A stretch of 64,000 bases of DNA, taken from NCBI GenBank assembly GCA_039707655.1, contig CM077676.1, positions 455,442,379 through 455,506,378 on the forward strand, in the 5' to 3' direction. This DNA comes from Elymus sibiricus. Lineage: Eukaryota > Streptophyta > Magnoliopsida > Poales > Poaceae. Shown piece after piece: positions 43,690 to 55,671 of the stretch (positions within the stretch are counted from its first letter, which is position 1; the number at the start of each line of letters is the position of its first letter). The position numbers were made by a program, and so were the translations under genes. The notes below the pieces were generated by a model. The model made no database searches and had not been told where the DNA came from. It was given only the letters and a program-made list of their open reading frames with translations.

Positions 43690-43925
43690 GTGGCCCGACG
43701 TACGCCCAGTGTAAAATGCGGGTACTCGGCTTAGTTCTAAGTAAGCCGGGTACTAAGTGACGGACGCTCGGTAAAGAAAGGGTACTCGGATTACCAGTTG
43801 ATAGGCCGAGTATGTGAAAAAAAGGTGCTCGGCTTACAAAACATACTTGGCATATAGAATGAAAAGCTCTCGGCTTACAACAAGCTAGCCTCGGCTTACA
43901 ACGAAGAGTCTTTAAAAAATATAAT
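43690..43925. repeat. CACTA-type subterminal repeat cluster
   Basis: Repeated short motifs of the type CTCGGCTTAC (43727, 43830, 43870 and 43892 regions) and GGGTACTCGG. Clusters of this kind lie near CACTA element ends, and transposase relics follow downstream. The exact terminus is not identified. Confidence 0.5.
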
Positions 43926-44789
43926 CTGCTAAACTAAACGATGACTTTGAGAATCTATATCGAGTAGTACCCTGAATCCAGTGTTGATTTTTTATCCAAA
44001 TCTGAGTAAGAAGGACAAGATGAGAGATGATTACATGAACTCCCTTTTCTTGTATAACGGCTGGTTCGTGCGCCAGCTAAGCGCCGCCGACTGCGCGGTG
44101 TGGATCTCCCTTGCTCCTCTCTTCCTTCTCAGTTCAGTGCAGTGAGCAATCGATTTGTACAACCTTGATGTGGAGCTAGTTCTATGTTGACATTTAGTGC
44201 TTTGGAGTTGAAATGCAGCATGAAGCTTATCATAGTGCGTTCCACAAGAATTCTAGTCTTGCAGCGTATTTGTTTCTTTGTGGATACGTGATAATTGACG
44301 GCACTCCAACCTTGTTCTATGAGGTACAGAAGAAGAATGATGCATCTGGTCGATCCCATATCACTAATAATCATAGTGATTGCTTTCGGTTATTTGAGTC
44401 GTTCATGTACGTGCATTGTAATGGCTCCCTTGCTATTGTTTGGTTTCTTTACTAGCTACTAGGAGTTGCGGGATCTTTTCATTTTGGTGAACATTGAATT
44501 CCCATGCTATTCTCTTAAGACGGATCCAGATTGATCCTTTGTTGTTTGTGTAACAGAGGCTCAGTATAGTTATCAAATGGTGGTTGTGCTAAACAGGCTC
44601 AGTTTGTGCTAGGGGTTAATGATATTTCTTACTTGGTAATTAAGGTTGTAAGGCAAACTGCTCTGGGGACTTGTGCATCTTCTCATTAGTAATTAAGCAC
44701 GACTGATTCAGTAAACACGAACATGTTGAATAACTAAGCTTTTGAAATTCTTTCATGGTTACAACTACAGTAATATTTGTTATTTTTAT
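43926..44789. other. Sequence between CACTA end and transposase relic
   Basis: AT-rich. Around 44210-44460 a short + frame resembles an exon but shows no known domain. It is likely the interior of the decayed CACTA element. Confidence 0.35.
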
Positions 44790-45805
44790 GCAGTGTGCAA
44801 TGGATTTTGAATCCACCCAATTACTATTGCGATTTCCAAGACAAAGTACACAGTACTCAGCTGGTGTAAATGAATTTCTGGAGTTTGCATATAAAAATAC
44901 CAGCAGAAACATTGATCCGTTGTCGTGTTCACACTTCACTACTATCAAGGGATGATGTCCGTGGCCATTTGATGTGGAATGGAATGCTTCAGAGCTATGA
45001 CAAATAGGTTTTTCACGGTGAGTCTTCATCCGAACACAATGATGATCAACAACCACAAACCAAATCTGAAGGAAATGCTAATATGCATGAAATGATTATG
45101 GATTCAATGAGTGATAGTACAGATTTTTCAAATCCCAGATGGAGCAACTAAAGAAGCAGAAGCATTGTACAAATTAATTCAAGATTCAGAGAAGCCTTTG
45201 TGGCCAGGATGTGAATTGTCTCAGCTTTCCTTACTTGCGCTTTTGTAACACATAATCCATACACAAATGGTCTGATAATTCATTCGGAGATCTACTTAAT
45301 ATTCTGCACATGGCTATTCCAAAAGGAAAAGATCTGCCCCAAAAAATTTACGAGGCCAAGAAGACCATACCGAAGTTTGGATTAGGATATCAAAAAAATT
45401 CAAGCCTGCCCAAATAACTGTCAGTTGTTCTGGAAAGAGACAGAAAATGATGATTTTTGGTATAAATTCAAGGCTTCTGGGTGGAAAGATAAAATGCCCG
45501 AAAACAAGTTAACTAAAAAGGAAAGAAAGAGAGCTACACAAATGAAAGTTCTGAGATACTTTCCAATCAAAGAGTGGCTGAAAAGGATATTCATGTGATT
45601 TCCAATCAAAGAGTGGCTGAAAAGGATATTCGTGTGAAAAGAAACAACAACTCTAACTCCATGGCACGATGAAGGGCGCACCATGCAGCATGGAGTGCTA
45701 CGGCATCCAGCAGATTCCGAGGCATGGAAGAAATTTGATGAGAAACATGGATTTGCGGATGATTGTCATAATATTAGGTTTGTCCTAGCAAGTGATGGAT
45801 TTATC
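44790..45805 (+). pseudogene. CACTA (En/Spm, TNP2-type) transposase relic
   Basis: After an ATGCAG acceptor (about 44796) the frame resembles a transposase-associated N-domain (QYSAGVNEFLEFAYKN ... WNGMLQSYDK, then VFHGES after a stop). Further on come EKPLWPGCELSQLSLLALL, CPNNCQLFWKE, KVLRYFPIKEWLKRIF and WHDEGRTMQHGVLRHPADSEAWKKFDE ... RFVLASDGF, the N-terminal part of the Tnp2 transposase family. Several stops and frameshifts and a 39-bp tandem duplication (about 45560-45637) break it. It is cut at 45806 by the start of another CACTA element. Confidence 0.8.
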
Positions 45806-46589
45806 CACTACTACAGTAATGCCTAGCAGTGGCGGACGCAAAGAGCCCAACAGTGGCGGGCCAGGCTCTTAGGGACGCCCACCACTGACCTCCCGCCACA
45901 GCTCATATCGCATTAGTGGCGGGCGCACGCCCGCCACTGGTAGTGACTCTCAAGTGGCGGGCTTATCTAGACGCCCACCACTAGGAGATATTGTTAGTTG
46001 TGGCGGGCCGTCTGGGGCACCCGCCACAACTATATATGTCCAGCTGCCAAAGCTTCCAGTGCAAAACCAGGCATTAAACAGTAACTACCATATTCGATCA
46101 TATGCATTACAATAGATGCATCAAAGATTAGAAGCAGCACATTTTACCATAACAATAATTCAAATACAATACAATAGATGTACGCATTAGAGTACAATTC
46201 ACATAACATCATAAGTAAGTACACATAGCCTGCTCAGTGAATCCTCCGACATGTTGCATGTTACATACATATACGACCTCATGATAAAAACACCACCATA
46301 ATGACAATGACCTGGATAAAAATTATCAAAGTCTTTACTTGTCCACTTATCCACACGGTCTTGCATACTTCATAGTTGTTTTTCTCTGTGTGGACGAAGT
46401 TGGAGTAACGATCATCTGCTTCTTTTTTAGTCTTATATCCTTTGTAGCAGTTGTTCTCGTAACCGACCACTTGTTCATTGTATTTCTCCCACGAATCATA
46501 GACTCCTGATTCTTCCCATAGTACACCACATACCACTCCATCTACGATGATAAATAAACAAGCTAACAAGTCAATTTCATAGTTATTCA
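45806..46589. mobile_element. Second CACTA element, one end
   Basis: Begins CACTACTACAGTAATGCC at 45806, followed by inverted and direct copies of CAGTGGCGGGC / GCCCGCCACTG to about 46030. It is nested in the transposase relic. The element continues to at least 46589, where a solo LTR is inserted, and resumes after 57820. Its other end is not found. Confidence 0.75.
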
Positions 46590-46590
46590 A
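46279..46590 (-). pseudogene. RNase H1 N-terminal-like domain ORF of the CACTA element
   Basis: The frame contains GVYDSWEKYNEQVVGYENNCYK followed by GYKTKKEADDRYSNF, typical of the small N-terminal hybrid-binding domain of eukaryotic RNase H1 (also found in caulimovirus inclusion proteins). The expected start MEWYVVYYGK is present but in another frame (46541), so a one-base shift separates it. The C-terminus ends in a hydrophobic helix (TLIIFIQVIVIMVVFLS), which is unusual for this domain. There is no RNase H catalytic domain. Such ORFs are often associated with grass CACTA elements. Confidence 0.6.
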
Positions 46591-46920
46591 TTACTGATAC
46601 GTCCATTTTGCATCATGTTTTTCTACCGTCATTTATATTGTTTTAAAGTAATATTTCACTCTATGATGCAATTCTAGTACCTTTTCTCTCTTATTATACA
46701 AGATATACATGGAGAGGGAAATTGCCGGCAACTGGAATTCTGGACCTGAAAAAACTACAACAGATATAGCTATTCTTGGAGCTCCAAATGACCTAAAAAT
46801 TTACAGAGATTTATTTTGGAATAAATAAAAAATACTGGAAGAAGAATCATCAGGAGGGGCTGATACGTCTCCGTCGTATCTATAATTTTTGATTGTTTCA
46901 TGCTAATATTTTACTACTTC

Positions 46921-47020
46921 AGTCGTGGCAGTTGAGACTTGTAAAAATGTAACTGTGTAACTTTCTCTTTTATATGAAATCACAGTAGGAGCCTCTCCTA
47001 CTATTTACTTGGTCAAAAAA
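46921..47020 (+). mobile_element. 100-bp 5'-truncated poly(A) retroposon in LTR 1
   Basis: Flanked by the 16-bp duplication AATATTTTACTACTTC (46905-46920 and 47021-47036), ends in an A run, and is absent from the 3' LTR. A tiny LINE tail. Confidence 0.88.
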
Positions 47021-48467
47021 AATATTTTACTACTTCCACATACTTTTGGCAACAATTTATATGATTTCTTGGACTAACATATTAATCTAGTGCCCAGTGC
47101 CAATTCCTGTTTTTTTTGCATGTTTTTTGAGTCGCAGAAAATCCATATAAAACGAAGTCCAAACACGATAAATTTTTACGGAGACTTTTTATGGAATATA
47201 TGTGATTTTCTGGCGCAAGAATCAACAGAAGAGGGGGCCGACAGGCTCCACAAGGCAGGTCGTGGCGAGCCCCCTTGTGGGACCCCGTAAGTCGGTTGGA
47301 GCTCTCCTTCGGGCGCAAGGAAGATAATATCCGGATAAAAATCCCCTCAAAATTTCAACCCGATCGGAGTTACGGATCTCCAGAAATATAAGAAACGGTT
47401 TTCGGCCAGAAACGGAGATGCGAAACGGAAGAGAAACAGAGAGAGAGATCCAATCTCGGAGGGGCTCCTGCCCTCTGGGAGCCATGGTGGCCAAGGACGA
47501 GAGGGGAAACCCTCTTCCCATCTAGGCGGAGGCAAAGGAAGAAGAAGAAGGAGGGGGCTCTCTCCCCCTCTCTTCCGGCGACGGCGGAGCTCCGCCGGGG
47601 GAACCATTGTGACAGCGATCTACATCAACAATTTCCCCGCCGTCAACACCAACTTTCTCCCCCTCTATGTAGCGGTGCAACCTCTCTTTTCCCGCTGTAA
47701 TCTCTACTTAAACATGGTGATTTATGCCACATATTATTATCCAATGATGTGTAGTCATCATATGATGTTTGAGTAGATTTCTTTTGTCCTACGCGTTAAT
47801 TATGGTATGGTGTGATTGACATGAGTTGTACGTTGATATGGTGCTGTCCTATGGTGCCCTCCGTGCCACGCACACGTGTGGGAATTCCCACTGTAGGGTC
47901 TTGCAATACGTTCATGATTTGCTTATAGTGGGTTGCGAGAGTGACAGAAGCTTAAACCCGAGTAAGGGGGTTGTTGCGTATGAGAGTAAAGGAGACTTGT
48001 TACTTAATGCTATGGTTGGGTTTACCTTAATGAGATTTAGTTGTTGCGGATGCTTGCTAGAGTTCCAATCATAAGTGCATATGATCCAAGTACGGAAAGT
48101 GTGTTAGCTTACGCCTCTCCCTCATTGCATATAATAAGTATCACACATGTCATATTCAATTGCCTATGGAAAATCTTTCTCATTGTTCCACAAAATCTCT
48201 CTACTAAACCAATTAACTTTTATTATCTTGCAAAGTACTCCTAGCTTTATTACCTCGCAAAGTACTTCTAGTTTTATTCTTGCAAATTAATTTTATACTT
48301 GTTCTAGGTAAAGCAAACGTTCGTGTGCGTAGAGTTGTATCGGTGGTCGATAGAACTTGAAGAGAATATAAATTCTACCTTTAGCTCATCGTTGGGTTCG
48401 ACACTCTTACTTATCGAAAAAGGCTACAAACGATCCCCTATACTTGTGGGTTATCAAGACCTTTTTC

Positions 48468-48485
48468 TGGCGCCGTTGCCGGGGA
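48468..48485 (+). promoter_or_regulatory. Primer-binding site
   Basis: TGGCGCCGTTGCCGGGGA begins 11 bp after the 5' LTR, the usual place and sequence in this group of Triticeae LTR elements. Confidence 0.8.
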
Positions 48486-48925
48486 GCAATAGCGTGGGGT
48501 AAATATTCTCGTGTGCGCTTGTTGGCTTTATCTCTAAGTAATTTTTATTTTCAGTTCTTGTTTTCTATCTTTAGTTATGGGTAGGAAACGTAAAATACCA
48601 AAAAAAAAGTTATACTTGCCAACCCAGTGGCTGAAGAACCACCCAAAATCTTCACTACTACTGAAGCTTTCTACTTGGATCATCTTAGATCCATTTTGTG
48701 CTCGCGCTGAAAACCTAGCTTAGTTGAGGGAAAATCATTAGATGAGCATGCTTATTTTGTGCTTTACCTCTTATCTCAAAAAGGGAAACACTTGTGGGAT
48801 CAAATATCTCGGTTAGAATGTTATGCTTTGAATTTATGTGAAATATATGATTTTACTTGCTCCTTTAGAAAGGACTCTAAGAAACACCTTCCATATCAAT
48901 GTGAGTTCAATGATAATGAAGTCTT

Positions 48926-51105
48926 TGTAGGGGAACGCGACAGAAAACAAAAAATTTCGGTACAGCAAGCACGCCCAGGACCACTATGGAGACTGCATAT
49001 AGGGTTTGATCTGATCCGTACCGACTCGAAGCGCAACGGAAGAAGAGTCGGTGTAGATCGTCGGTGCAGATCCCCGCAGCTAGGATTTACAACCTCCCAA
49101 CCGCGAGGATGTACTCCCTCGTCGGACAGCCCTTCGGGAGGCGGTCGGACAGTCCCTCGGACGATGTCACGGACAGCCCTTCGGGAGGACCCTCGAAACT
49201 CGGACGGTCACTCGGACAGCCCTTCGGGAGGACCCTCGAAACTCGGACGGTCACTCGGACAGCCCTTCGGGAGGACCCTCGAAACTCAGATGGTCACTCG
49301 GACAGTCCTTCGAGAGGCACTCTCAAACTAAGACCGAAACTACGATCTCTCTACAGAGTTGCACACATACGGTGTCAGCTATCCGGCAGGGCTTCGTCGT
49401 CCAGAACTAGTTCCTGCCGGAACCCAGACAGCCTTTCGGCTCTACGAAACTATTTCGTGGGAGGGAGAGAGAGAGAGAGCCAGACGAGCATGGCATGTGT
49501 ATGAGAGAAAGGGATGAGTGTGGAGTGCACCCCTCCACCTCTATTTATAGGAAAGCCAAGGGGTAAAGTTGGGATTCAAAAATACCAAAAGTACCCCCAC
49601 TTTATGTCTTACATAAAAAGAATAAAGCAAAAAGGGATGGCATGTGGAGCTCCAAGGAGCTCCACCTCCTTTGGCCGGCCACCCGTTGGCCCCCCCATGA
49701 GAGGCTTCCTTGGCCCCCAAGCCCTTCTAGAAGCCTTTTGGGAAATATCTCAAAAGGTGGCTTTCCATAAAAAATATCCATAAAGTGATTTTCACTATTC
49801 ACGGAACCAATTTTCCGCGACCGTTAAATTCGAAAATATTTCTGTGGGTCTTAGAATAATTCCAATACCCACACAAATGATTTTGGACGCGTTCTGAAAC
49901 AATTGCGGATTAGTGATTTTCATCTGCGAAAAGCAACCAAATCGGTTCCGGCAGCTCCGGAACATTTTCGGTTTTTATCCCGGAAAATTCCCAGAAGTCT
50001 CCAGAACACTTCTGGCATCCTCCAAGAATTTCCAGGCGTGTGCCGAAACCAATTTGACTTAATGGTATCCCCTGAAACAACTTTTCAGTTTTACCGGAAC
50101 TATTCCGGTGTCCTCTCCAGAACGTTTCCGTTGCGTCCGAAACTTTTCCGGTGATTTTCTCTCAGACTCCCCGTCTAGTATTTAGCAGATAGATGACCCT
50201 TAAGCATGTGACCCTATAGGTTCGGTGAAGTATAGACATGACCCGGAACACTTTCGGATCAATGATCAACATCGGAGCCGTGGACACCCATATTGACCCC
50301 TATACCCACACGAATGAATATTCGAGTGAACCTACAGTTGCCGTGTGCTATTCCTGTTGCTTCGCGATATGTTACAAACACCCGAGGTGAGATTTATCTG
50401 CATCCTCGTGGATCAACAACTTGTCCACCATGCAAGTTGCCTCGTTACCGGTTTTGTTCTCTTTTGTCGTTTCCGTGTTCCGGCATCCCAGTGATCAAAT
50501 CACAATGTGTCTGGCCAGACGATGATGGATGCCGTAACACCGAGAGGGCCCGAGAATATCTCTCCATCGTCGGAGGAGCAAATCCCAATCTTGAGCTATC
50601 TCGTTACTTGTCATACTTTTCCGTGAACCCGTAAGCCGCCGTAATAGCCACCCAGTTACGGATGACGTTTAACAAACCCCAAAGTTCACGAAGCAAGTAC
50701 GAAGGAACTCGATACTCTCATGGTCTAAGGAATTATGCAAACATTAACTATTTCTGTGTTATTAACCATTAACTTGTGACGAATGTATCTCATAGCATAA
50801 CATCAATTCGGGTCGATTCAACACAAGTGTTCTCCTAGCATTGTGCCCTCAAAATTGCCGGCATAGTCATGCCCATGATCAGGAAAACAGGATCATCATG
50901 CAATACTTGAGCCAGTCTTAGAGGCAAGACTAGGAATGCATTTTACCGTTTATTATACCACACGTGCATATGAGTTTCCCTCCGAGCCTCGTGGTTATTG
51001 TAGACTCGAGAATCATTGTAGTTATAGCATGGAACATAAACATTTATTACAAACTCGGAGATACAAAATAACTGTTATTACTGCCTCTAGGGCATATCTC
51101 CTACA
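48926..51105 (-). mobile_element. Ty1-copia solo LTR, 2,180 bp
   Basis: On the minus strand it begins TGTAGGAGATATGCCCTAGA and ends CGCGTTCCCCTACA. The exact 5-bp target-site duplication GTCTT lies at 48921-48925 and 51106-51110. The start resembles LTRs of the Angela/Maximus/Claudia group. No internal region is present, so it formed by LTR-LTR recombination. It contains a 43-bp minisatellite. Confidence 0.92.
49165..49325. repeat. 43-bp minisatellite in the copia LTR
   Basis: A unit GGACAGCCCTTCGGGAGGAC + CCTCGAAACTCGGACGGTCACTC is repeated about 3.5 times with a few substitutions, preceded by shorter GGACAG(T/C)CC pieces from 49130. Open frames through it are repeat artefacts. Confidence 0.9.
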
Positions 51106-52059
51106 GTCTTATATTCTTATGCCAAGGGTGTTTATAGTTATTATGATATTGAACAAATTGAGGAATTTATCGCTTTTAAGGGTGCCTATGAAATTGCTTA
51201 TTTGATTGAAAAGTATGATGCCACTCTTTACAAATCTGAAAATTTTGCCATACTTAAATATTGCTATGAAAACTATGCTTCTAATGCTTATATTAAGGAA
51301 TTTATTGAGAGAATGTCTGCTGTTTTGGAAGAGATTAATATTTTGCAGCCCATTAGATGAAAATGATGGGGAGAAGAGCGAAGAACAAAAGGAGGAAGAG
51401 AAGATTGATCACCCGTGCCCACCTCTAATGAGAGTAAATCTTTATCTCATACATTGTTTAATTTCCCTTCGTGCTCACCGAAGGATGAATGCTATGATCC
51501 CTTGGATTCATTTGAAATATCCTTTTTTGATGAACTCGATGCTTGCTATGCTTGTGGCCATGATGCCAATATGAATGATGCTTATGGAGATGAACTTGCT
51601 ATAGTTTCTTATGTTAAGAATGAAATTGTTGCTATTGCACCCACACATGATAGTCCTATTATCTTTTTTAATTCTCCCAACAACACTATATCGGAGAAGT
51701 TTGCACTTATTAAGGATTATATTGATGGGTTGCGTTCTACCACTATACATGATGATTTTGATGGATATAATATGCATGTGCTTGCTACTCCTACTTGCAA
51801 TTATTATGATAGAGGGACCACATCTCTACCTCTCTATGTCTCCAATACGATAAAATTGCAAGAAACTAATTATGCTATGTATTGGCCTTTATTTTGTGTG
51901 CATGAATTGTTCTTTTATGACATGCCGATGCATAGGAAGAGAGTTAGACTTCGTTGTTACATGATGTATGTTGCTTTGAGATCACTACTAAATTACAAAT
52001 CATTGTTAATTAAAATTGGCTTTGATATACCTTGGGATCCGCGTGGATCAATTACTTGA

Positions 52060-55050
52060 GCACTGTATGCCTAGCTTAATGGCTTTAAAGAAAGTGCTGC
52101 CTGGGAGACAACCCGGGAGTTTTAGAGAGTCATTTTATTCTGTTGGGTGCTTTTAAAAAAGTTTAAAAACAAAAAAAATATAGAGGGGAACCTAAAACTT
52201 TTCAAAAAGAAAAGTGAAAGTGAAAAAGACGAGCACCGTTGAAGTGCGGGATATCCTTGAACCTTGTTCATGCCCATTAAAACTTTGTGAATCTTGAATT
52301 ACATAAACTTTTCAACAAAAATAATTATCCCCTTGTACAAATCCATTTTATTATAAAAATAATGTGCCAAGATTTACCTTTAGGTTGTTTAAATTGCTTG
52401 TTTGGTATGTGCTGTGCAGAAACATAAACTTTTTCTGTAGTGTTTGAATTTGCATATTTTACTGAAATGTGCAAAAATTCTGACATTTTTACATAGTATT
52501 GCTATGCAAATTGTTTATTACGTCCTAATTTTTCAGAATTGTTGGAGTTGCAGAAGTATATTTACCATCTGCATCTTTACAGACTGTCCTGTTTTCACAT
52601 ATTTGCTGTTATACTTTCTTTATCTGCCTATGTTTGCAATTTTGCCAAGGCTCATTGATGTGGGAGCATTAGAATTGTGTTAGCATACAGTAGGTAATTT
52701 TTGGATTATAATTATACAATATTGTTACAGCAAGACATGATGGAATTTGATGTTATATGTACCAACCCCTCTAATAAAAGTTCGGTTAAGTTTTGTGTGG
52801 ATGAAGTGTTCGAAGACCGAGGAGGCATCGATATGAGAAGAATAAGGATAGGCAAGAGTTCAAGCTTGGGGATGCCCAATGCACCCCAACTAAATATTCA
52901 AGGAGACTCAAGCGTTTAAGCTTGGGGTTGCCCCGGAAGGCATCCCATCTTTCTTCCTCCAATTATCGGTATGTCTCGGTTTTTGTTTTGTTCACATGAT
53001 ATGCGTAAATTCTTGGAGCGTCATGTGCTTTTTTTTTTTTTAGTAATGCACCATGATGGTATGAGATAGTCCTTGGTTGATTTATATAATGCTCTTTGCA
53101 CTTCACTTATATCTTTTGAGTATGGCTTTATAGAATGCTTCATGTGCTTCACTTATATCATTTGAAGTTTGGATGCTCGTTTCTCTACATTTGGAAAACC
53201 GTTATTTGTAGAATGCTCTTTTGCTTCACTTATATTTATTAGAGCGTGGACGAGTCTTTTGTAGAAAGAATTAAACACTCATGCTTCACTTATATCTATT
53301 TAGAGAGTTAACAGGAATTGGTCATTCACATGGTTAGTCATAAAATCCTGCATGAAACTTGTAGATCACTGAATATGATAAGTTTGATTCTTTGCAATAG
53401 TTTTGCGATATTGAGGTGGTAATATGGGGGCATGATAGTAAAAGAATTAAAGTTGAATATTAATAATGGTGTTAAGGGAAGTACGTCTTTACACAAGTAA
53501 ATCCTCACGCACGTAAAGTGGTGGCTGCTGACATTGATTGATCCTTTGTGTTGTCCAAATCGGGGGCGCGCGATGGTTAACTCCTCCCAAGCTCCTCCCT
53601 AGGGGCATTCGAGTAATAATTTGCTTCGAGGGCTAATAGATGACACAATAAGTATATGAGTTCTTTATGACTAATGTGAGTTTGTGGAATATAAGTACTT
53701 CTACCTTTCTGCAATTTTCTAGCCTCTTCGGTACCGTGCATTGCCCATTCTCACCTTGAGACCTGGTGCAAACTTCGCCGGTGCATCCAGACCCCGTGAT
53801 ATGATACGCTCTATCACACATAAGCCTCATTATATCCCTCCTCAAAACAGCCACCATACCTACCTATCATGGCATTTCCATAGCCATTCCGAGATATATT
53901 GACATGCAACTTCCACCGTTACTAATTACATGACTTGAGCATTCATTGTCATTTTGCTTTGCATGATCGTATAGAGCTGACATGATATTTGTGGCGCAAC
54001 CACCGTTCATCATTGTTATACATGTTACGCTAGATCATTGCACATCCTGGTACACTGCCAGAGGCATTTATATGTAGTCATATCATTCAATTTATCAAGT
54101 TGTGAGTAAATAGAAGTGTGATGCATTCTAGAGTGTTGCCCCTACCTGTGAGGATAAAAAATGAAAAAAAGAGGCCAAAAAGAGCCCACCAAAAAAAGAA
54201 AAGAAAAGAGAAAAAGAAAACAAAAAAAGAGAGAGGGGGCACACCACTATCCTTTTACCACACTTGTGCTTCAAAGTAGCACCGTGTACTTCATATAGAG
54301 AGTTTTCATATACTTCATGATTATGCTAGTGGGACATTTACATTATAGAACTTGGCTTGTATATTCTGATGACGAGCTTCCTCAAATGCTCGAGGTTTTC
54401 ATAAGCAAGCAAGTTGGATGCACACCCACTTAGTTGCATTAGGAGAGCTTTCATACACTTATAGATCTAGTGCATCTGTTGCATGGCAATCCCTACTCCT
54501 CGCATCGATATCGATTGAAAGGCGTCTCCATTGCCTAACGATCCGCCAAGTTGATGCGAGACTTTCTCTATTTTTGTCTTCCCTTGAACCCCTACCATCA
54601 TTCTCTATTCCACCAAAAGTGCTAAGTCCATGGTTCATGCTCATGTATTGAGTGAAGTTGAAAATGTTGAAGCGCATGAAAAAGTATGATACAATGCAGG
54701 GAAGACTGAGTGTGTCATGGCTCATGCTTGGTTTTGCACCAGGGTACTCTTGATTTGATATATCTATGCAGGGAAGACTGAGTGTGTCATGCTTACCATA
54801 ACTAAGTGTATAGAGGTTGCTTCCTTTAGCTCCATTATTATGAAAGGCAATGATGAATTACATGCATGTTTTGTATTATTGTTTCAATATCAAATTGATA
54901 GACCATTGCCGTGAATCACTCGTATCCTAATATTCATGCCATGATTAGATTATTTGATCAAGATTATGTTAGGTAGCATTCCACATCAAAAATTATCTTG
55001 TTTTATCATTTACCTACTCGAGGACGAGCAGGAATTAAGCTTGGGGATGT
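52060..55050. other. Non-coding internal region of the LTR element
   Basis: AT-rich, with phrases such as AAGCTTGGGGATG at 52865 and 55038 and an A/G-rich block at 54140-54235. No pol genes. It ends in the polypurine region directly before the 3' LTR at 55051. Confidence 0.6.
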
Positions 55051-55618
55051 TGATACGTCTCCGTCGTATCTACAATTTTTTATTGTCTCATGCCAATAAT
55101 TTATTACTTCCACATACTTTTGGCAACAATTTATATGATTTCTTGGACTAACATATTAATCTAGTGCCCAGTGCCAGTTCTTGTTTGTTTCCATGTTTTT
55201 GGTTTCGCAGAAAATCCATATCAAACGAAGTCCAAACGCGATAAAATTTTACAGAGATCTTTTATGGAATATATGTGATTTTCCGGTGCAAGAATCAACG
55301 GAAGAGGGGCCCCACAGGCTCCACAAGGCCGGGGGCGCGCCTGCACCCCCAGGTCGTGGCAAGCCCCCTTGTGGGCACCCCATAAGTCGGTTGGAGCTCT
55401 CCTTCGGGCGCAAGGGAGATAATATCCGAAAAAAAATCCCCTCAAAATTTCAGCTCGGTCGGAGTTACGGATCTCTCGAAATATAAGAAACGGTTTTCGG
55501 CTAGAAATAGAGATGCGAAACAGAGAGAGATCCAATTTCGGAGGGGCTCCTGCCCTTCGGGAGCCATGACGGCCAAGGACCAGAGGGGAAACCCTCCTCC
55601 CATCTAGGGGGGAGGCCA

Positions 55619-55671
55619 AGGAAGAAGAAGAAGAAGAAGAAGAAGAAGAAGAAGAAGAAGAAGAAGAAGAA
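55619..55671. repeat. (GAA)n microsatellite in LTR 2
   Basis: About 17 GAA units. The equivalent place in LTR 1 (about 47538-47550) has only about 4. Expanded after the two LTRs formed. Confidence 0.93.

Larger units (their letters stand above)
48577..52059 (+). pseudogene. Internal ORF relic of the Sabrina/WHAM-like element
   Basis: Starts MGRKRKIPKKK at 48577 and soon loses frame. It is interrupted by the copia solo LTR (48926-51105) and resumes with YYDIEQIEEFIAFKGAYE and, in the frame 51415-52059, DSFEISFFDELDACYACGHD to the stop after WDPRGSIT. It is followed by the phrase KESAAWETTRE in another frame. These acidic phrases are characteristic of the internal ORF of this non-autonomous group; its function is unknown. 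No retroviral-type enzyme motif is present. Confidence 0.6.

Noticed and set aside
48759..49504. 190- and 146-codon + frames
   Set aside because: They run across the left end of the copia solo LTR and through its 43-bp minisatellite; the residues rich in Gly, Ser and Arg are repeat translation.
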